A stretch of DNA of 6,427 nucleotides from Xanthobacteraceae bacterium (GCA_030043175.1 JASHYD010000602.1:1-6427); one strand, 5' to 3'. Shown: positions 1-5,311, counted from the first letter of the stretch. Notes: a model not told the origin generated them from the letters alone. A program made the numbers and translations.

Positions 1-468
1 GCCGTGCCGCGTTGCCATGCCAAAGCAAACCGACTTCGGCCGGTTTGTGCGTCAGCGATCAGATAGCTGGCAGGCGGCTCCAAACCAGGTTGCTCGCGCA
101 AGCCATCTCCCCGCTGCTGGAGCTCGAGTTCACACCTCCACTCATGCATTGGCACGGGCAATGTTCGCGTAAGCTCACTGCAAATAGTGCGCGACCGCGT
201 TGGCTAGATCGCGTGGAGCCGGTGGTTCGACGTTCGGCCTATTCCTTCGCGCAAGACGATCCGAACGGATGGTGTGGGAAACATGACGGTGCGTCAGCCC
301 ACCGCGCCCAAGGCGGCATTGGGGAAGGCAATCGCCAGAGCGGGCCTGTTGCTGGGCCTCCGGGGACTGTACAGACTCCCAGCGGTTTGCGCCGCAATGT
401 CCCATCAGATGGCCCGGCTGGTCAGTTCCGCAAAACCGCGTCCGGCCGTACGAACTCTGGGCTGAATA
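1..468. other. GC-rich stretch without a supported gene
   Basis: No gene can be defended here. One plus frame stays open from the window edge into the start of the next gene (to 497), but its translation has no recognisable domain and low-complexity composition, and it overlaps the well-supported gene at 484. A second plus frame, from ATG 283 to 465, would encode about 60 residues with a short hydrophobic stretch (AGLLLGLRGLY) and G or C in roughly 70% of third codon positions, but it has no good ribosome binding site. A minus frame is also open from about position 170 to the window edge and could be the start of a gene lying outside. None resembles a family I know. Confidence 0.5.
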
Positions 469-473
469 AGGAG
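468..473 (+). promoter_or_regulatory. Ribosome binding site for the gene at 484
   Basis: AAGGAG lies 10 bases upstream of ATG 484. The spacing is slightly long but acceptable. It supports 484 as the start rather than a start in the overlapping frame. Confidence 0.6.
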
Positions 474-483
474 AGTAACTGTC

Positions 484-891
484 ATGAGATGGTGTAGAGT
501 TATAATCTCTTTGCTCTTGCTGTCATCTAACGTCGCATCAGATGCTCAAGCACAGACTACTGAACTGACACTGAGCTGTAATGGAAAAAGCAAAGACGAT
601 AATAATGAGGAACCCATTACAAATATGGGTGTCGTTGTCAACTTCACTAAGAAAACGGTTACAGGATTAGCGATTGTTGCTAACATCTACAAGGTTGATG
701 ATGATGGCATATTTTTTGAAGGAACAGAGAACGGTCCCATCAGCTCCAACGATCCAATACAAGTCATTTTCCGCGGTGATATAAATCGAATAACAGGCGA
801 AATATCAGGAGAACTGAAGGTTATGTGGGGTCCAGAGACTTACACGACAACTGTATATTTAATTTGCACATCCACGAGGCGACTGTCTTAA
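484..891 (+). CDS. Exported hypothetical protein, AT-rich
   Basis: This gene encodes 135 residues. An N-terminal Sec signal peptide is visible: a short basic start (MRWCR), a hydrophobic core (VIISLLLLSS) and a likely cut after AQA at about residue 24. The mature part has beta-strand-like alternation and two cysteines (in LSCNGKS and LICTS), which could form a disulfide in the periplasm. The pattern (LSCNGKSKDD, then a GVVVNFTKKTVTGL stretch, then DINRITGEISGEL, ending near a cysteine) resembles small exported hypothetical proteins I recall from Bradyrhizobium and relatives; their function is unknown. Codon usage is much more AT-rich than in the genes after 1600, which suggests recent transfer or a differently biased genome segment. 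AAGGAG at 468-473 supports the start. Confidence 0.85.
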   Translation: MRWCRVIISLLLLSSNVASDAQAQTTELTLSCNGKSKDDNNEEPITNMGVVVNFTKKTVTGLAIVANIYKVDDDGIFFEGTENGPISSNDPIQVIFRGDINRITGEISGELKVMWGPETYTTTVYLICTSTRRLS

Positions 892-960
892 GTATAAGAT
901 AGAAAGCAGGTTAACAGTGCAATGATCAGATAAAACTGGTTCGGATGTTCAATGTCTATG

Positions 961-1004
961 AGGAGGAAATGAAGTATATTTTTCCAAGACTGGAAATATA
1001 TTAA
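961..1004 (+). other. Tiny leader-like ORF with a very strong ribosome binding site
   Basis: AGGAGGA at 961-967 is a near-perfect Shine-Dalgarno sequence, only one base before ATG 969. That ATG opens an 11-codon ORF (MKYIFPRLEIY, stop at 1002-1004). A still smaller frame from ATG 952 (MSMRRK) ends in a TGA that overlaps ATG 969 as ATGA. The ORF contains a hairpin: TTTCCA (981-986), a 4-base loop and TGGAAA (991-996), extended by TATA pairing across a two-T bulge. It lies 38 bases upstream of the small membrane protein gene and could be a leader peptide. The one-base spacing to ATG 969 is shorter than usual, so it may be chance purine richness. Confidence 0.25.
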
Positions 1005-1042
1005 TTCAAACTACCTAACATTAACATATCTATAAGGAACAA

Positions 1043-1174
1043 ATGCCTTTGAAGCTAAGACGTCCATTCTGGCAAGTAATGTTTGGAGACGTTCTCTTAA
1101 TTGTTGTTTGCTTTGTTGTTCCTTTCGTTGTTGCGTTCGGAGCTATTATTTTATTAAAATTTTTAATTGAATAA
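1043..1174 (+). CDS. Small single-pass membrane protein (43 aa)
   Basis: The frame encodes MPLKLRRPFWQ followed by a long hydrophobic segment from about residue 13 to 40, ending in FLIE. The basic N-terminus (K4, R6, R7) followed by an uninterrupted helix of about 25 residues (rich in V, I, L and F, with one cysteine) is typical of a single-span inner-membrane protein whose N-terminus stays in the cytoplasm. AAGGA at 1034-1038 sits four bases upstream of ATG 1043, a good ribosome binding site. I do not recognise the family. It lies in the same AT-rich island as the exported protein at 484, 151 bases after that gene ends, and is followed by a hairpin at 1180-1197. Small toxins of type I systems look similar, but no antisense RNA could be shown here. 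A small regulatory or stress membrane peptide is equally possible. Confidence 0.55.
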   Translation: MPLKLRRPFWQVMFGDVLLIVVCFVVPFVVAFGAIILLKFLIE

Positions 1175-1179
1175 TATTA

Positions 1180-1197
1180 AAACTCTAACGAGAGTTT
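1180..1197 (+). terminator. Small hairpin after the membrane-protein ORF
   Basis: AAACTCT (1180-1186), loop AACG, then AGAGTTT (1191-1197) form a perfect 7-bp stem starting 5 bases after the stop codon. The stem is AT-rich and is not followed by a T run, so it is at best a weak terminator. It marks the edge between the AT-rich island and the GC-rich pseudogene region. Confidence 0.35.
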
Positions 1198-1199
1198 AT

Positions 1200-1523
1200 C
1201 AGTGGACGAATGCAGTACGTGCTATGATTAGAGCCGGTGGGCTAATAGGGCTGTGACCTATTAGGAGTATCGCCGCCCGGCGATAGCCGGAGAAGCCCTG
1301 CCATCGGGGTTCGAGGATCGGGACGAGCACGTCGCGGTCGAGATATAGACCCAGCAAATTATCGAACAGGTAAACGATGCCCACCCGGTCGATCGCCGCG
1401 TCGACGGAGAGGTTGCTCGCATCGCCTAGAAACCTCGCTCAATCCGGACACGCTGCCATCGCGAAACCCTCCGGCGTGACCCACTGAGACGAAGGCATTG
1501 AGCCCACCCAAATCCGCATACAA
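1200..1523 (-). pseudogene. LysR-type regulator remnant with internal deletion
   Basis: Two ends of a LysR-type transcriptional regulator are visible. The head, reading from about 1523, gives ADLGGLNAFVSVGHAGGFRD and then SGLSEVSRRCE, which matches the N-terminal winged helix-turn-helix of this family but lacks several residues in the middle. The tail, in another frame from about 1410, gives VDAAIDRVGIVYLFDNLLG, then LVPILEPRWQGFSGY, the end of the effector-binding domain. After GYR the match moves to another frame (TPNRSQ) and then back (ISPPALIIA). The start is also damaged: an ATG at 1520 is one base out of frame with the conserved ADLGGL. About 330 bases remain of the usual 900, so the middle is deleted and no working protein is possible. 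It is divergent from the aldo/keto reductase gene, the usual arrangement for a LysR regulator and its target. Confidence 0.75.
1242..1264. repeat. 8-bp inverted repeat inside the LysR remnant
   Basis: CTAATAGG (1242-1249) and CCTATTAG (1257-1264) are perfect reverse complements around a 7-base loop. The repeat lies exactly where the LysR remnant loses its frame. It could be a structure that promoted the mutation, or a later small insertion. Confidence 0.4.
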
Positions 1524-1562
1524 CCTGTGCAGATTACGGCCTATTTTCTGTTTTCGCACAGG
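1524..1562. promoter_or_regulatory. Inverted repeat in the divergent control region
   Basis: CCTGTGC (1524-1530) and GCACAGG (1556-1562) are perfect 7-bp reverse complements separated by 25 bases. They lie just outside the former start of the LysR remnant, in the region shared with the divergent reductase gene. This could be an old regulator site; no function is shown. Confidence 0.3.
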
Positions 1563-1574
1563 ACGGCAGGGCGT

Positions 1575-1602
1575 ATTTGATGGTGTGTCGCGCGCATCAA
1601 AT
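1575..1602. promoter_or_regulatory. Probable operator: 8-bp inverted repeat before the reductase
   Basis: ATTTGATG (1575-1582) and CATCAAAT (1595-1602) are perfect reverse complements around a 12-base spacer. LysR-type regulators bind interrupted dyads of this general form in divergent promoters, and this one ends just before the reductase ribosome binding site. Binding here would block or modulate transcription of the reductase. As RNA it could also form a hairpin next to the ribosome binding site. Confidence 0.45.
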
Positions 1603-1605
1603 TTT

Positions 1606-1612
1606 AAGGAGA
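1606..1612 (+). promoter_or_regulatory. Ribosome binding site of the reductase
   Basis: AAGGAGA lies five bases upstream of ATG 1618. It fixes 1618 as the original start of the aldo/keto reductase, even though the frame from there breaks after about 15 codons. Confidence 0.7.
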
Positions 1613-1617
1613 TCGGC

Positions 1618-2493
1618 ATGCCCAATATCATCAAGTGCGGCACTTTCGCTCTCGGCGAGCGTAACGGAAGCGGCTGGGCTATGGGGTCGTGCAGCTGACG
1701 GGGCCCGGCGTGTTCGGCCCACCCAAGGACCCCGTAGCGGCCCGCGCCATACTGCGCGAGGCCGTCGCGTCCGGGGTGAACCATATCGACACCAGTGACT
1801 TCTATGGCCCGCATGTCACCAACCAGCTGATCCGCGACGCCTTGCATCCTTATCCGGACGACCTGGTGATCGTCACCAAGGTCGGCGCGCGGCGCGGCGC
1901 CGATGCATCCTGGCTGCCCGCCTTCTCGCCAGCCGAGTTGACGCAGGCGCTGCACGACAACCTGCGTAACCTCGGAATCGATACACTGCGGGTGGCGAAC
2001 CTGCGCATCATGGGCGACATCCACAGGCCGACCGAAGGGTCGATCGCGGCGCAGGTCGAAGCGCTTGCCGAGCTGCAGGGTAAGGGCCTGGTGCGCCATA
2101 TCGGGCTCTCCAACGCCACGGCCGCGCAGATCGCCGAGGCACGCCGGATCGTCGGGATCGTCTGCGTGCAGAACATATACAATGTGGTTTACCGCGCCGA
2201 CGACGCCTTGATCGACGACCTGGCCCGCGAGGCGATCGCTTATGTGCCATTCTTTCCCCTCGGGGGTTTCACGCCTCTGCAGTCATCGACCTTGTCCAGC
2301 GTTGTCCTCCGCCTCGGTGCCACGCCGATGCAGGTCGCGCTTGCCTGGCTGCTGCGCCGCGCGCCCAAAATCCTGCTCATCCCCGGCAATTCTTCCGTCG
2401 CGCATCTGCGCGAAAACCTGGCCAGCCGAGCTTGATCTGCCGGATGGCGTCATGGCTGCGCTCGACGGCATCGCCCCTAGCGCCGCAGCGTGA
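1618..2493 (+). pseudogene. Aldo/keto reductase (YdbC/PdxI-like), frameshifted near both ends
   Basis: Aldo/keto reductases are NADPH-dependent TIM-barrel enzymes; the close relative YdbC (PdxI) of E. coli reduces pyridoxal. The start MPNIIKCGTFALGER is read from ATG 1618. A one-base loss near 1662-1668 moves the frame so that KRLGYGVVQLTGPGVFGPP follows. The long middle frame carries HIDTSDFYG (catalytic Asp and Tyr), VTKVGARRG (catalytic Lys), NLRIMGD (Arg where most family members have the catalytic His), RHIGLSN, and IPGNSSVAHLREN (cofactor binding). An extra base near 2424 causes early stop at 2433-2435. Removing it restores AAELDLPDGVMAALDGI to the stop at 2493. The two shifts compensate, leaving the normal length of about 291 residues. 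Either the gene is newly broken or the sequence has two indel errors. A GTG at 1689 could start a shortened product of 248 residues lacking the first barrel strand. Confidence 0.85.
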
Positions 2494-2503
2494 GAAGAGG
2501 AAA

Positions 2504-2527
2504 CGGGCGGGAGGTTAGGGCCGCCCG
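2504..2527 (+). terminator. Hairpin after the reductase
   Basis: CGGGCGG (2504-2510) and CCGCCCG (2521-2527) pair perfectly around a 10-base loop, starting 10 bases after the reductase stop. No T run follows. It lies between convergent units, the reductase on plus and the ModE-like remnant on minus, so it could serve both. Confidence 0.4.
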
Positions 2528-2627
2528 CTTCGGGAAGCCGGCGTAATGTGGATATCGCGATCGATGGGCGCGATTTTCGTGGCCGGCGCCTGCGCTGTAC
2601 TCGGCGCCGCTCGATAGACGAGCGGTT

Positions 2628-2828
2628 GAATAGTCGCTCGCCCAGTGCGGTAAGCCGGGTGCCGCGGCCCTGTTCCTTGGTGACGAGCGGCTTACCCATG
2701 CGTTCGGACCAAACGGTGAGGAGACCCCACGCTTGGCGATATGGCATACCGACCTGCTCGCTGGCCTCCGTCAGCTTGCCGGCGTTCTTGATAGCGTCCA
2801 TCAACGCGAACAATTCTGGTTCAACCAA
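2628..2828 (-). pseudogene. ModE-like DNA-binding regulator, C-terminally truncated
   Basis: Residues 1-67 read from TTG 2828 match the winged helix-turn-helix of ModE/LysR-type regulators that carry a C-terminal substrate-binding domain: VEPELFALMDAI, LTEASEQVGMPYRQAWGLL, then KPLVTKEQGRGTRLTALGERL. This head normally binds operator DNA, and in ModE itself it responds to molybdate. After ALGERLF the frame continues only as arginine-rich, non-homologous sequence into the antisense of the reductase, so the dimerisation and ligand-binding parts are missing. Upstream, an in-frame stop at 2844-2846 cuts off any longer N-terminus, and TTG is a weak start. I infer a remnant, although a short DNA-binding protein could still be made. 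It converges on the reductase and diverges from the exported beta-propeller gene. Confidence 0.7.
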
Positions 2829-2954
2829 TGTCCTGCGTTGCGGTCAAATGATCGAGCCGGCAGACCTTGCTTGAGCTGAGCTCTGCCGGATCCCGCATGC
2901 TTGGCACGTTAGCAACGCGAATCGGCCGGGCGGTCGCCCATCTCTGCGCCGATG

Positions 2955-2983
2955 TTGTGTCGGGAGCAACGTGCCGCTATATT
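2955..2983 (+). promoter_or_regulatory. Possible sigma-70-type promoter for the beta-propeller gene
   Basis: TTGTGT (2955-2960) and TATATT (2978-2983) are separated by exactly 17 bases. The -10 matches the consensus in five of six positions, but the -35 in only three. It lies 113 bases upstream of ATG 3096, in a stretch without a gene, and would drive the two exported-protein genes that follow. Confidence 0.35.
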
Positions 2984-3095
2984 TGACCGGCCATAACGAG
3001 GTCACCCTGAAACTCGACAGCCAACCCATCCGGGTTCGCGACGAGCATCGATTTTCTGGGGCGATCGCGTCCTTCGCAGCATGCTGGAGAAACTC

Positions 3096-4037
3096 ATGGC
3101 GTATCACGTTGGTCGTAAAATCGCTTCCTCCGCCGCTTCCTCCGCCGCTTCCTGGGCCATCTCGCTCACAGCATTTGCCACGATCGCGCAAGCGGCATCG
3201 CCGGTGACGGTCGCGGATACCCGCGTCTTTCCTGAAAGCATATCGGCGACTTCGGATGGCACCCTGCTGATCGCAGGATCCGAAAAGGGCATCATCTACA
3301 AAGCGGCCCCCGGCAGCACGACGGCGCAAGCCTGGATCTCACGGGAGCAGGCTGGATTCGAGGGCTTCTTGCTCGGAATTTACGCCGACGAGCCGCATAA
3401 CGTGTTTTATGTGTGCAGTGACGTGGCTGGTCCGCCCCGCCAAGCGGCGTTCAAATCCTTCGACCTCAAGACCGGTGCGCTGAAAGCCACCTATCATTTT
3501 CCGGACGGTGGTCTCTGCAATGATTTCATAACGGCCGCCGACGGTACGCTCTACGCCACGGATACGGTGCTCGGGCGCATCATCCGCCTGAAGCCAGGCG
3601 CGACCGAACCGGATGTTTGGGTCAACGATCCCAGCCTGGTGGGGATCGACGGCATCGCCTTTGCCGGGGGAAAGCTCTATTTCAACAACGTGCAGAAGAA
3701 CCTGTTGCAGCGCATCGAAATCAATGCGGACGGCAGTTTCGGCGCGGTGACCACGTTGCACCTCTCCGCGGAGCTATCCGGACCAGACGGTATGCGCGTT
3801 GGGCCGGGAAACGTTTTGCTGATCACCGAGAACAGGACCGGCAAACTTACCCAGGCCAAGATCGAAGGTGACACGGCGACGCTGACCAGCCTCAAAGATG
3901 GCTTCGGGCAACTTACCGCCATAGGTGTGATCGGTAATATTGCGTGGGTGGCGGAATCCAAATTTGCGCTGCGCACCGATCCCGACAACAAGGACCCGGG
4001 CCCGTGGGTGATTGTGCCGGTTACGCTGCCACCCTAG
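3096..4037 (+). CDS. Exported SMP-30/gluconolactonase-like beta-propeller protein
   Basis: This gene encodes 313 residues. The start at ATG 3096 is preferred over the in-frame ATG 3081 because GGAGA (3086-3090) lies five bases upstream. Residues 1-33 form a Sec signal peptide (MAYHVGRK, a Ser/Ala-rich stretch, AISLTAFATI, cut after AQA), so the protein should act in the periplasm. The rest shows repeated blades of the SMP-30/gluconolactonase fold: ISATSDGTLLIAG, GIYADEPHNVFYV, ITAADGTLYATDT, IDGIAFAGGKLYFNN and GPDGMRVGPGNVLLITEN. Plausible metal ligands of that family are E47 (in FPES), N142 or N197/N198, and D231 (in GPDG). The family hydrolyses lactones, but many members have unknown substrates and none can be named here. 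The gene is followed by the Tat-exported DsrE-like gene, probably in one operon. Confidence 0.85.
   Translation: MAYHVGRKIASSAASSAASWAISLTAFATIAQAASPVTVADTRVFPESISATSDGTLLIAGSEKGIIYKAAPGSTTAQAWISREQAGFEGFLLGIYADEPHNVFYVCSDVAGPPRQAAFKSFDLKTGALKATYHFPDGGLCNDFITAADGTLYATDTVLGRIIRLKPGATEPDVWVNDPSLVGIDGIAFAGGKLYFNNVQKNLLQRIEINADGSFGAVTTLHLSAELSGPDGMRVGPGNVLLITENRTGKLTQAKIEGDTATLTSLKDGFGQLTAIGVIGNIAWVAESKFALRTDPDNKDPGPWVIVPVTLPP
3123..3153 (+). repeat. 12-base tandem repeat in the signal-peptide coding region
   Basis: The unit GCTTCCTCCGCC is repeated about 2.6 times without a break. It encodes SSAASSAAS in the signal peptide of the beta-propeller protein. In-frame gain or loss of one unit would change the signal peptide by four residues. 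Confidence 0.7.
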
Positions 4038-4049
4038 CTTGGGCGTTCT

Positions 4050-4080
4050 CGCTTTTAGCTTCACTTGGCAGCTTAAAGCG
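4050..4080 (+). other. Hairpin between the two exported-protein genes
   Basis: CGCTTTTAGCT (4050-4060) pairs with AGCTTAAAGCG (4070-4080) except for one T:T mismatch, around a 9-base loop. It starts 13 bases after the beta-propeller stop and ends 26 bases before the next ribosome binding site. With no T run, it looks more like an RNA processing or stability element, or a partial terminator setting the ratio of the two products. Confidence 0.45.
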
Positions 4081-4105
4081 ATCCGGGTGTACCTGATTGG
4101 AAACC

Positions 4106-4114
4106 AAGGGAGGA
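4106..4114 (+). promoter_or_regulatory. Strong ribosome binding site of the DsrE-like gene
   Basis: AAGGGAGGA lies four bases upstream of ATG 4119. It decides for this start over the in-frame ATG 4143, which has no such site and would leave only a few residues before the twin arginines. Confidence 0.7.
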
Positions 4115-4118
4115 CACG

Positions 4119-4769
4119 ATGACCGATCTCAAGCCAACTACGATGTTGATAACGCCCCGGCGCGGTTTCTTCACGCGTGTTGCCGGAGTGATGGCGCTCG
4201 GCGCCGCTGCGTTCGTTCCGACCGCGCCGCATGCCGACACCGAGGCCGACGATGGACCGGATTGGCCGGGCAAGCTGACCGGACGCCATAAGCAAGTGGT
4301 CGACGTGTATGGGGTGAACGAAGGCTACCCGCTCGGGTTCGTGCTCAACTTCCTCACCCCCAATAAGTCGGCGACCGGGGTCGTCATTCTGCGCCACGAA
4401 GCCTTCCCGCTAGCGCTCAACCACGGGATGTGGGCCAAATACAAGATCGGTGAGTCCGAAAAGATCGACGACCCCGAAACCAAGGCAGCAGCGACAAAGA
4501 ACCCCTATTTTGAGCCGAAGCCTGGCGTGTTGCGCAACGACAATTCCGCGATCGACAAGCTGCTGGCGCGCGGTACGGTGTTCGGCGCTTGCAACTTGGC
4601 GCTTCGAGGTCATGCCAGGCGGCTCGCCAAGAATGCCGGCATGACCGCGGAAGAAGCGGCAAAGGAATTCACCGCCAACATTATTCCGGGCATTACCGTG
4701 ATTCCCTCGGGTGTGTGGGGCGTTAACCGCGCCCAGGAAGCCGGCTGCACCTATTGCGCCGGCGGGTGA
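4119..4769 (+). CDS. Tat-exported DsrE-like protein with C-terminal CxxC
   Basis: This gene encodes 216 residues. A twin-arginine signal is visible at the start: PRRGFF at residues 13-18, a hydrophobic core (VAGVMALGAAAFVP) and a likely cut near APHA at about residue 39, so the folded protein is sent to the periplasm. The remainder resembles the DsrE/DsrF-like fold: a central strand (YPLGFVLNFLTP), GVVILRHEAFPLALN, then LLARGTVFGACNLALRGHA with a cysteine (C158) where sulfur-carrier members have their active cysteine, and ITVIPSGVWGVNRAQEAG near the end. The last residues add CTYC (C210, C213), a possible redox or metal pair. Family members move sulfur or act as small regulatory proteins; a specific role here is not shown. 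It lies 81 bases after the beta-propeller gene and is probably co-transcribed. Confidence 0.8.
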   Translation: MTDLKPTTMLITPRRGFFTRVAGVMALGAAAFVPTAPHADTEADDGPDWPGKLTGRHKQVVDVYGVNEGYPLGFVLNFLTPNKSATGVVILRHEAFPLALNHGMWAKYKIGESEKIDDPETKAAATKNPYFEPKPGVLRNDNSAIDKLLARGTVFGACNLALRGHARRLAKNAGMTAEEAAKEFTANIIPGITVIPSGVWGVNRAQEAGCTYCAGG

Positions 4770-4791
4770 GTGCACGCTGGCTCCGGAATGC

Positions 4792-4822
4792 TTACTCCGC
4801 CGCGCTTTCCGTGGCGGAGTAA
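4792..4822. terminator. Strong 13-bp hairpin after the DsrE-like gene
   Basis: TTACTCCGCCGCG (4792-4804) pairs with CGTGGCGGAGTAA (4810-4822) over 13 positions, with one G:U wobble, around the loop CTTTC. It begins 22 bases after the stop of the DsrE-like gene and precedes the end of a convergent minus-strand gene (stop at 4907). There is no T run on either side, so it is probably a bidirectional, factor-assisted terminator or mRNA-stabilising hairpin. Confidence 0.6.
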
Positions 4823-4906
4823 TCTAAGTCGTAACGCGGTCCTGTCCTTCCCATCGGCGTTCGATGCCGCGACCGCGCATGAACGTTCTCGTTGGCGTCG
4901 GCGGTG

Positions 4907-5311
4907 TTAACGTTTTGGCGGAAGTTTGCGTAGACGCCGTATCAGCTCAGCGCTGGAAATACCGCCTCGGTCTGGATCTCGGTCGAAGGCAAAAAGGGCG
5001 GCACGATTCAACTCGATAAAATCATGCAGTTGTCGCAGCAAACCTTCAGAGGGCAGCAACCCACCCGCTCGCCGCGACCGCGGCTTGCCGAAAGAACCGG
5101 GGGCATCGCCGAACGGGATGTAGGCCGAATCGCCGTAGACAGAAAAGCGATCGATCGGATTAAGTGCAACCTTGATACGAGGACAATGCGCCGGATTGCC
5201 GGGTATAATTTTGATTGCGTTCGGAAGTCCTGTATCGCTCGGCCACGCTGAAACCGTGTCTTCCGCCTCCGCCACAAGTGGCGGATTCTGTTCGGGAACA
5301 GGGAAGTTCAC
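4907..5311 (-). CDS. Hypothetical protein (134 aa)
   Basis: The frame starts at GTG 5311 with AAAGGAA (5316-5322) four bases upstream, a good ribosome binding site. The N-terminal 40 residues are Pro-rich and irregular. The centre has IKVALNPIDRFSVYGDSAYIPFGDAPGSFGKP, followed by a helical region LLRQLHDFIELNRAALFAF and a basic end ELIRRLRKLPPKR. No signal peptide or membrane segment is seen, so it is probably cytoplasmic. I do not recognise the family with certainty; the FIELNRAAL helix followed by ELIRRLRKL resembles the ends of small hypothetical proteins in alphaproteobacteria. It converges on the DsrE-like gene and may be translationally coupled to a small upstream ORF. Confidence 0.6.
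   Translation of the reverse strand: MNFPVPEQNPPLVAEAEDTVSAWPSDTGLPNAIKIIPGNPAHCPRIKVALNPIDRFSVYGDSAYIPFGDAPGSFGKPRSRRAGGLLPSEGLLRQLHDFIELNRAALFAFDRDPDRGGISSAELIRRLRKLPPKR

Noticed and set aside
1..170. Minus-strand open frame running off the left edge
   Set aside because: Its third-position composition matches the background, and no ribosome binding site or recognisable motif was found.
12..497. Long plus-strand open frame of about 161 codons
   Set aside because: It has no domain, no ribosome binding site and odd composition, and it overlaps the well-supported start at 484. Long open frames by chance are common in GC-rich DNA.
1359..2099. Long minus-strand frame of 246 codons opposite the reductase
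   Set aside because: Nearly all of it is the antisense of the reductase; only its last part overlaps the LysR remnant head, which is listed separately.
2844..3329. Minus-strand frame of 161 codons opposite the beta-propeller start
   Set aside because: Antisense of the signal-peptide repeat and first blade; the Gly/Ser runs come from the Ser/Ala repeat on the other strand.
3774..4397. Minus-strand frame of 207 codons across the gene pair
   Set aside because: It runs antisense to two well-supported genes and has no motif or ribosome binding site.
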